From positions 1,426,001-1,490,000 of the forward strand of contig NZ_CP049887.1 of assembly GCF_011304195.1 (NCBI RefSeq): 64,000 nucleotides of DNA, given 5' to 3'. Within the stretch, counting starts at the first letter, position 1. Each line of letters begins with the position of its first letter. The DNA is from Vagococcus hydrophili. Lineage in GTDB: Bacteria; Bacillota; Bacilli; Lactobacillales; Vagococcaceae. The notes under the pieces are model-generated. The model was given only the letters and a program-made list of their open reading frames with translations. It ran no database searches and was not told the DNA's origin. The position numbers were made by a program, and so were the translations under genes. Below, piece after piece: positions 58,639 through 64,000 of this stretch.

Positions 58639-59169
58639 ATGGAATTTATCGCATTATTACGAGGTGTGACACCTGTGGGAAAAAACAGAATCCCTAAAAT
58701 GTCTTACTTAGCTGAAATTTTAGAAACAGCAGAAATGAAGCAAGTGAGAACTTATATTCAAAGTGGGAATGTTTTGCTAGTAACAGAGATGAGTAAACAA
58801 GAAACGAGTCAAAAAATACATGACATCATTAAAGAAAAAATTGGTGCTGATCTATCAGTAATTATGAAAACAAAAGCAGAATTAGAGATAGCGATTGCTG
58901 AAAATCCTTTTGCTGAAACGTATGATTATTCGAGAATTCATTTAGTGTTTACAAATGATGAAATAAATCAAGAGAAAGTTGATGTCATAAAGAATATGGA
59001 CTTTCAACAAGAAGAGTTTTATCAAGGGAGTTAGTGTCTGTATATTTATTTACCCCGTGAAGCACCTAAAAAGAGATTGAATACTAACTTTTTGGAGAAA
59101 AAGTTAGGGATTGTTGCGACGATGAGGAAGATGAGTGTGGTGGATAAATTACATAAAAATGACGATTAA
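58639..59169 (+). pseudogene. DUF1697 protein, broken by one in-frame stop
   Basis: DUF1697 family gene (start MEFIALLRGVTPVGKNRIPK, RTYIQSGNVLL). A TAG at 59032-59034 stops it at 131 residues. The same frame continues with CLYIYLPREAPKKRLNTNFL, then EKKLGIVATMRKM, to TAA at 59169, which is the normal C-terminus of the family (full length about 176). A single nonsense change is thus the only damage. Function of the family is unknown. Confidence 0.85.
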
Positions 59170-59275
59170 ATTGCTAATATTTTGTTTTTTTTGAACTATT
59201 TTAAAATTAAAGGGTTGCTAATAATAAATGAATTAATCTATAATAATTTTTGAAGAATATAAAAAGGAGAACAGA

Positions 59276-60271
59276 ATGAATGCTCAACAAAGGTTATTAT
59301 TAATTTTTCTACAATTAATGAACGGGAAAAAAATAAGTAAACAAGAATTAATGGAAGAATTTGATAAAAAAGCATCAACGATCCAAAGAGATATTGTGGT
59401 GATAGAAGAGGTATTACAAACGTGTATTCATAATAGTTTTATTCCAGAATCAGTTAGGATTGATAGAGATGGCAAAGGTAATTATCAATTAAAACATTTT
59501 GAAGATATTAGTAACATCAGTCGATTAACAGATGCAGATATTTTTATTTTGTTAAAAATTTTGTATTCAACTAGAATTTTTAATAAAAAAGAAATATCTA
59601 AATTATCGAATAAATTACTTACTATTGCTGATGAAAAAAAATTTATACAACAGTTTTTAGCTAACGAGCAGTTGTATTATCAGGGAATTTCTGTGGACGA
59701 TTTAATGGGGAGTTTAGAGATGATTATCTATGCTATTGTGAACCATCAAATGTTGGAGTTTTCTTATTCTAAAAATGGTATAACAGAAATTTTTCAACGT
59801 GTACCTAATGCTATTTATTATTCAGATTTATATTTTTTTATGCTGTCATCTTCTCAAACGGCTAAAGATGATGCTGAACTTACTACAGCAAATAAATTTA
59901 GAATTAATAGTATGAAAGAAATCAAAGTGATTTCATCAAGTAATAAAGTAGCTTATTCTGAAAAATTTGAAGGTGGTTTACTTAGAACCCAAACTGTTCT
60001 ACCTTTTTTAGGAAAACCGATTACGATTATTCTTGATTTTTACTATGATTCAATCTATGTTCTAGATCGTTTTCCTCATTCAAAAATAACGCAAATTAAT
60101 GAGGATGGTAGTTTTAGAATTGAAATAAAAGGAAATGATGGTTATGGAATGAAGATGTGGTTGTCGAGTCAAAGTCATATGGTTAAAGTGATTTCACCAA
60201 GACATTTGCGAGAGTACCTAATTCAAGATATGAAAGATACACTGAAACTCTACGGAGTTGATGTGGATTAA
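59276..60271 (+). CDS. WYL domain transcriptional regulator
   Basis: 331-residue regulator with an N-terminal winged HTH (RLLLIFLQLMNGKKISKQELMEEFDKKASTIQRDI) and a WYL ligand-binding domain (about 150-240, with NHQMLEFSYSKNG and YFFMLSSSQ), plus a C-terminal WCX-type extension. WYL proteins often sense nucleotides or nucleic acids. AAAAGGAG precedes its ATG. It lies 30 bases before an ECF-type membrane gene that it likely controls. Confidence 0.9.
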   Translation: MNAQQRLLLIFLQLMNGKKISKQELMEEFDKKASTIQRDIVVIEEVLQTCIHNSFIPESVRIDRDGKGNYQLKHFEDISNISRLTDADIFILLKILYSTRIFNKKEISKLSNKLLTIADEKKFIQQFLANEQLYYQGISVDDLMGSLEMIIYAIVNHQMLEFSYSKNGITEIFQRVPNAIYYSDLYFFMLSSSQTAKDDAELTTANKFRINSMKEIKVISSSNKVAYSEKFEGGLLRTQTVLPFLGKPITIILDFYYDSIYVLDRFPHSKITQINEDGSFRIEIKGNDGYGMKMWLSSQSHMVKVISPRHLREYLIQDMKDTLKLYGVDVD

Positions 60272-60301
60272 AGAATAATTATTTGGAGGAGACAAAGTAT
60301 T

Positions 60302-60874
60302 TTGAAGCAAAGATTAGATTTAAAAATTCTTATTTTATGTGCCATATGCGTAGCCATTAATGTGATGTTGGGAACGTTTATTGCCTATTTGAAAATACCT
60401 TTTGTTTATTTAAGTGGTATAGGTACAATTTTTATAGCAGTTAATTTTAAAATGAGGTATGGTGTTTTAACAGGATTTTCCACACATTTGTTACTGGCCA
60501 TTATTCATGGACCGTCATCTTTAGCTTTTGGTCTATCTAGTATGGTTAATGCAGTAGTTGCAAATTTGTGCTCTAAACGTAAATTTAATGTTTCTCAAGC
60601 CATTATCACAGGAATTTTAATTTCAATCATCGGTTCATTTGTGAGTGTTTGGATTCGTTTAGCTCTCTATGGTGGTTTTTCTAATTCAGTAACAGATGTG
60701 CTGATTTTAGCAGTGAGAAGTACAGGTGTTGCTATGTTCATCGCAGCTTACATAGGAGCGGTGACGGATAGTATATTGGATAAAATATTATCGTGTTTGC
60801 TTGTTATGCAGTTAAGTAAAATACCGCAACTTCAAAGATTTTTGATTCGGTCGAGGACATTAGATAAAATATAA
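60302..60874 (+). CDS. Putative ECF transporter S component
   Basis: 190-residue membrane protein with about six helices and an arginine/lysine-rich N-terminus, starting with TTG behind GGAGGAG. The helix content and motifs (IPFVYLSGIGTIFIAVNFKMRYGVLTG, HGPSSLAFGLSSMVNAVVA) match substrate-capture subunits of energy-coupling-factor transporters, close to the CD3073-type group. The energising module must be encoded elsewhere. The substrate is unknown. Confidence 0.75.
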   Translation: MKQRLDLKILILCAICVAINVMLGTFIAYLKIPFVYLSGIGTIFIAVNFKMRYGVLTGFSTHLLLAIIHGPSSLAFGLSSMVNAVVANLCSKRKFNVSQAIITGILISIIGSFVSVWIRLALYGGFSNSVTDVLILAVRSTGVAMFIAAYIGAVTDSILDKILSCLLVMQLSKIPQLQRFLIRSRTLDKI

Positions 60875-60881
60875 ATAGAAG

Positions 60882-60922
60882 GTTTTCAAAAATGGTTGTA
60901 ACTATTTTTGAAAACTTTTTTT
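60882..60922 (+). terminator. Terminator after the ECF-type gene
   Basis: GTTTTCAAAAAT / ATTTTTGAAAAC stem with a 10-base loop and a T run. Confidence 0.88.
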
Positions 60923-61017
60923 ATGTATCCAAATGTTCATATTATGACTATCTTATTGTTTATAATTATAACTTGAGTTATATAAAATAATAAAAAATTT
61001 GAAAAGGAGAAATGTTA

Positions 61018-61236
61018 ATGAAAAGAATTGGAAAAATAATTAATATTAATCAGGAACAAAATGACGTCACTATATTAATTAAAAGTAATAATCAAACTGT
61101 TCATTATCCGTTAAATTCAGTTAATTTTACACCAATGGTTGATGATGTGGTTGAGATTATTGAAGACGGAGAAAATGTAATTATTGGTAGCTACAAAGAA
61201 GATATCTTAGAGGTTCAACCTGGGAAAAAAAGGTGA
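61018..61236 (+). CDS. Small cytoplasmic protein next to TM2 gene
   Basis: 72-residue beta-rich protein (GKIININQEQNDVTILIKSNNQTVHYP ... VEIIEDGENVIIGSY). It looks like a small OB/SH3-type fold, but no family is certain. ATG 61018 is eight bases from AGGAG and is preferred over 61012. It overlaps the TM2 gene by four bases (GTGA). Confidence 0.7.
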   Translation: MKRIGKIININQEQNDVTILIKSNNQTVHYPLNSVNFTPMVDDVVEIIEDGENVIIGSYKEDILEVQPGKKR

Positions 61237-61430
61237 ATAAAGTAGTTTATATACTATTAGCTATTTTTTTAGGAGATCTTGGTGGTCACAAATTTTATTG
61301 TGGTAAAACGGGTTCAGGAATTGTCTATCTTCTGTTTTGTTGGACATTTATCCCAGATTTTGTTGGATTTATTGAAGGAATTGTAGCTATTGCCAAACCG
61401 GTGGATGCCAATGGAGATATGGTTATTTAA
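61233..61430 (+). CDS. TM2 domain protein
   Basis: 65-residue membrane protein with a TM2 domain of two helices. The family motif is GDLGGHKFYCGKTGSGIVYLL followed by FVGFIEGIVAI. It starts with GTG overlapping the end of the previous gene, so the two form one unit. The function of TM2 proteins in bacteria is unknown. Confidence 0.88.
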   Translation: MNKVVYILLAIFLGDLGGHKFYCGKTGSGIVYLLFCWTFIPDFVGFIEGIVAIAKPVDANGDMVI

Positions 61431-61443
61431 AAAATAGTAAATC

Positions 61444-61737
61444 TATGAATGAAATGAACTAACGAATGAATGAACTAATGAATGAAAAATGAATAAGAGA
61501 ATGGCTGTAATTTGGGACATTCTCTTAGAGTTATTAAGACAATATCAAACTGTGGTGATAGGTGCAGTTATGATTTTAAATTATCTAAAAAATAGAACCT
61601 ATTTGGTTATGAGAAAGAGGTATTGACTAAGAAAAAGAAAAGAGGATAATATAGTATATACTTTATTATTTTTAGGAATCAGAGTAATTTATTAGGATCT
61701 AAATGAAAAAAGAAAATATTTAGGAGGAGTATTTAAA
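61444..61737 (+). other. Spacer with GAAT microsatellite
   Basis: About 290 bp with no firm gene. The first 50 bp is a run of GAAT-type repeats (ATGAATGAA and AACGAATGAATG variants), a likely slippage tract. A perfect 10-bp hairpin TAAGAGAATG / CATTCTCTTA lies near 61494. A 45-codon frame (61489-61626, MNKRMAVIWDILLELL...) lacks a ribosome site. TATAAT-like sequence near 61650 may serve the next gene. Confidence 0.5.
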
Positions 61738-62844
61738 ATGAAGAACAGAGAGTTGAAATCGAGTATTACAAGAAAATTATTAGTTATTATGTCAGTATCA
61801 CCTATTATGTTAGGAACTGTTTTGTATTCCCAAACAGCGGAAGCTTCAAGTGAAACACCGGTGATTAGTCAGTCAGTAGAACAGGAATCACAAAGTGCTG
61901 AATTGAAGGGCAGTTCATCAGTTGAGGATATGTGTTACGTGAACGTTGAAGGTTGGGATTTACAAGAAGGAATGCCTTTGTACACAGATTTATATACAGT
62001 GAAAAAAGGGGAAGAACTAGTTTATCATGCGAGAGAGGTAGAAGGTTATAGACTGTTAACACCAGAATCTACTAAAAAAATGATAGTAGATAAAAATGAA
62101 GCTTTCATTGCTTTTAACTATGAGAAAATTAAACCTGAAACTCCGCAAGGTGATTATATTGCTGATGGCAGATATGTCACAGTAACTAATTCGAACTATA
62201 ATACATGGTCTAATTTTTCATGGAAATATCGACAATCGGGCAAAGATTTATATAATAAAACATTTCAAGCTAAGGGAAGATACGAACATGAAAACGGAGC
62301 AACGTATTATTCACTTTATGACGAAAAAGGAATTTGGTATGGCTATATCAATGAAAAAGGTGTAAAAGTTGGTAATGGGAAAGAGGGCGCGTATATTGGT
62401 TACAATAAATATGTAACGATTACTAGTAAGAGCTATAATACATGGTCAAACTTCTCATGGAAGTATAAACAATCAGCTGATTTGATTACTAATAAAACCT
62501 ATTTAGCCAAGGGAAAGTATCATCATATTAATGGATCGACTTATCTTTCATTATACGATAATCAAGGAACTTGGTATGGCTATATTAATGAAAAAGCAGG
62601 TAAAGTTGCTAATGGTAAAGAAGGTGTATATATAGCTGATGGTAGAAAAGTTAAAGTAGTTAATAAAAACTATAATACGTGGTCAAACTTTTCTTGGAAA
62701 TACCGTCAATCAACTAAAAATATGTATGGTAAGACTTACACAGCTCGTGGAAGATATGAACACGCTAATGGAACAACTTATTATTCGTTATTTGATAATA
62801 GTGGCAAATGGCAAGGCTATTTAAATTCTTCAGCGACAAAATAA
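61738..62844 (+). CDS. Secreted protein with three GW-like repeats
   Basis: 368-residue secreted protein with a signal peptide ending near AEASSE, an N-terminal MucBP-like segment (VNVEGWDLQEGMPLYTDLY) and three tandem modules of about 85 residues with YNTWSNFSWKYRQS, YNKT, Y-H-x-N-G-x-T-Y and WYGYIN motifs. These resemble the GW/SH3b-like modules of autolysins and internalins that bind lipoteichoic acid. There is no catalytic domain and no sortase motif. It probably stays on the cell surface through the modules. AGGAGG precedes the ATG. Confidence 0.88.
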   Translation: MKNRELKSSITRKLLVIMSVSPIMLGTVLYSQTAEASSETPVISQSVEQESQSAELKGSSSVEDMCYVNVEGWDLQEGMPLYTDLYTVKKGEELVYHAREVEGYRLLTPESTKKMIVDKNEAFIAFNYEKIKPETPQGDYIADGRYVTVTNSNYNTWSNFSWKYRQSGKDLYNKTFQAKGRYEHENGATYYSLYDEKGIWYGYINEKGVKVGNGKEGAYIGYNKYVTITSKSYNTWSNFSWKYKQSADLITNKTYLAKGKYHHINGSTYLSLYDNQGTWYGYINEKAGKVANGKEGVYIADGRKVKVVNKNYNTWSNFSWKYRQSTKNMYGKTYTARGRYEHANGTTYYSLFDNSGKWQGYLNSSATK

Positions 62845-62857
62845 ATATAGCAGAATA

Positions 62858-62895
62858 AGAAAAGCTCCCATGATTTTTTCATAGGGAGCTTTTTA
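62858..62895. terminator. Bidirectional terminator
   Basis: AAAAGCTCCCA / TAGGGAGCTTTT stem (one C/A mismatch) with T-rich ends, between convergent genes. Confidence 0.88.
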
Positions 62896-62905
62896 CTAGT
62901 TAATT

Positions 62906-63739
62906 TTACCACCCACCAGGCTCCATTTCCCAACCATTAGGAGCATCAGTACCAATTGCACCATCATTTTTTGAAGGTGTTGATGGCTCTTTAGGTGGAG
63001 CAGGTGGTGTCACATTTGGTTGAGCGTTATTTCCTACATTACCACCAGCATTTTGATTATTGTTATTCGTAGCTGGCGAATTGTTAGTATTTCCACCAGT
63101 ATTCTGATTTTGTATAGGTTCTTGGACAGTTTCTTGATGATTAACCTCACCTTGATCATTTTGAACAATTTGCTCAGTAGGTTGTTGTCCTTGTGTCGGA
63201 TTAGAGTTAGCTGAATTATTGACTTGTTCTGAGGTTTTTTTCTCGTTCTCAACTTTCTTTTTATTCTCAGCCATTTGTTTTTTTAGAGTATCTAATTTCT
63301 TCTGAGCCTCTTCTTTATCTTTCTTCACGTAATCATCTGTTAATTTATCAATCAATTTTTGAGTAGACGTGATATCATCTTTATTTTTTGATTTGGTCGC
63401 TTTTTCTAAAGATGAGTTAACCTCTGATATTTGTTTCAAGAAAGCTTCTAGCTTAGTTAATTTGTCACTAAGCTTTTCTTTTTCTTTCTTCTGATTGTCG
63501 CTTAATTTAGAAATATCAGTTTTTGCTTTTTTGATATCATCATCTTTTCTGGTTTTATAAGCTTCATCTACAGAAGTATTTGCTTTTTCTAATGTTTGTT
63601 TCTCTTTTTTTAAAAGGGTCTCTTGTTTCTCATCAGCAATACGTTGCGCTTCAGCTTTTTGTTGGTAGATGATAGCAAATGAAATGCTAATTGCAAGAAC
63701 GACTCCAATAATAGAGAGTAATATATTTTTCTTTTTCAA
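62906..63739 (-). CDS. Membrane-anchored coiled-coil protein with N/Q/P-rich tail
   Basis: 277-residue protein starting with TTG behind GGAG. One N-terminal helix (ILLSIIGVVLAISISFAIIY) anchors a long lysine/glutamate coiled coil (about 30-170). An Asn/Gln/Pro-rich tail (about 175-260) ends in NGWEMEPGGW. The composition suggests an extracellular spacer or wall-crossing protein. No family is recognised. A membrane-protein gene lies upstream on the same strand. Confidence 0.8.
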   Translation of the reverse strand: MKKKNILLSIIGVVLAISISFAIIYQQKAEAQRIADEKQETLLKKEKQTLEKANTSVDEAYKTRKDDDIKKAKTDISKLSDNQKKEKEKLSDKLTKLEAFLKQISEVNSSLEKATKSKNKDDITSTQKLIDKLTDDYVKKDKEEAQKKLDTLKKQMAENKKKVENEKKTSEQVNNSANSNPTQGQQPTEQIVQNDQGEVNHQETVQEPIQNQNTGGNTNNSPATNNNNQNAGGNVGNNAQPNVTPPAPPKEPSTPSKNDGAIGTDAPNGWEMEPGGW

Positions 63740-63769
63740 TAACTTATCTCCTATATGTTATATTATTTA

Positions 63770-64000
63770 TTAAAAACTCATAAGAATTGCCTTAAATACA
63801 AGAACTACTGGAATTGGAATAGAGGCAATTATTACAAGTAGGGCTGCACCTATGACGTGAAGGATACCTATATCAATTTTCTTTTTGAGAAACTGTTCTT
63901 TTATTGTGTTTCGGAATAAAAGTAAGAAGCTGACAACCATAATGATTGCATAAATAGGAAATAGCCAAGTTAAATAAGAATTAATAATATCTTGATTATC
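63770..64000 (-). CDS. Membrane protein, C-terminal part
   Basis: Open frame entering from beyond the window end, with 76 residues visible. Two helices (YLTWLFPIYAIIMVVSFLLLF and VIGAALLVIIASIPIPVVLVF) are joined by the basic loop RNTIKEQFLKKK. The stop lies 31 bases before the coiled-coil gene, so both are probably co-transcribed. The family cannot be told from this part. Confidence 0.65.
   Translation of the reverse strand, partial: DNQDIINSYLTWLFPIYAIIMVVSFLLLFRNTIKEQFLKKKIDIGILHVIGAALLVIIASIPIPVVLVFKAILMSF

Noticed and set aside
61489-61626. 45-codon frame MNKRMAVIWDILLELL...
   Set aside because: There is no ribosome site, and it begins in the GAAT microsatellite and overlaps a hairpin. 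It is kept only as a note in the spacer entry.

Overview
The window is AT-rich, coding-dense DNA from a low-GC Gram-positive bacterium. Its gene families point to Lactobacillales, most likely Enterococcaceae (Enterococcus or Vagococcus). The evidence is WxL/DUF916 surface-protein clusters, an EfrAB/BmrCD-type drug exporter, a putative holin-like type I toxin, zinc-free L33/S14 paralogues, CitA/MaeK-type two-component genes, and strong intrinsic terminators. The genus is an inference. I saw no rRNA, tRNA, CRISPR array, prophage or intact insertion sequence.

Region 1 (1-11.9 kb): the 3' end of gnd, a highly structured non-coding stretch, then a large WxL cell-surface cluster. It holds a short LPXTG protein, two WxL proteins (one a 1455-residue lectin/MucBP/BspA-repeat giant), two DUF916/DUF3324 anchors each followed by a small two-helix membrane protein, a degenerate serine-recombinase-like regulator, and a secreted chitin-active copper monooxygenase (LPMO). 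Together these look like a secreted complex that binds peptidoglycan and polysaccharide.

Region 2 (12-31 kb): housekeeping and regulatory genes. They include an RsgA GTPase behind a 16-codon leader, MgtC, a ROK kinase, RidA, an Old Yellow Enzyme with HxlR, a Crp-type regulator with paired small DMT transporters, a CitA/CitB-type two-component system next to a D-2-hydroxyacid dehydrogenase and an AEC permease, an ArsR-ABC exporter operon, and CadC/CadA metal efflux.

Region 3 (31-38 kb): a zinc-starvation operon behind a Zur-like box (AdcA-like lipoprotein, zinc-free L33 and S14, CobW GTPase, tiny metal-homeostasis protein). A type I toxin-antitoxin locus follows, then the heterodimeric EfrA/EfrB-like exporter behind a 29-codon leader.

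Region 4 (38-51 kb): orphan immunity-like genes, an AAC(3)-like acetyltransferase, YaaA, a guanine riboswitch with a purine permease, and a LacI-controlled operon. That operon joins 2-keto-3-deoxygluconate (KDG) kinase and KDPG aldolase to a 3-hexulose-6-phosphate synthase/isomerase pair. An atypical acyl-CoA dehydrogenase homologue closes the region.

Region 5 (51-64 kb): HelD, a standalone 1025-residue WxL protein, an FMN reductase beside a luciferase-like monooxygenase broken by one stop codon, a DUF1697 gene also broken by one stop codon, a WYL regulator with an ECF-type membrane protein, a TM2 protein, a GW-like repeat protein and a coiled-coil membrane-anchored protein.

The most novel-looking feature is a family of about 120-bp hairpin repeats placed between a stop codon and the gene's terminator at three loci (15.1, 27.2 and 42.8 kb). 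Their stems differ between copies but remain paired. Other leads are the structured RNA ahead of the WxL cluster, the two leader-peptide regions, the recombinase-like WxL regulator and the KDG/hexulose-phosphate operon.
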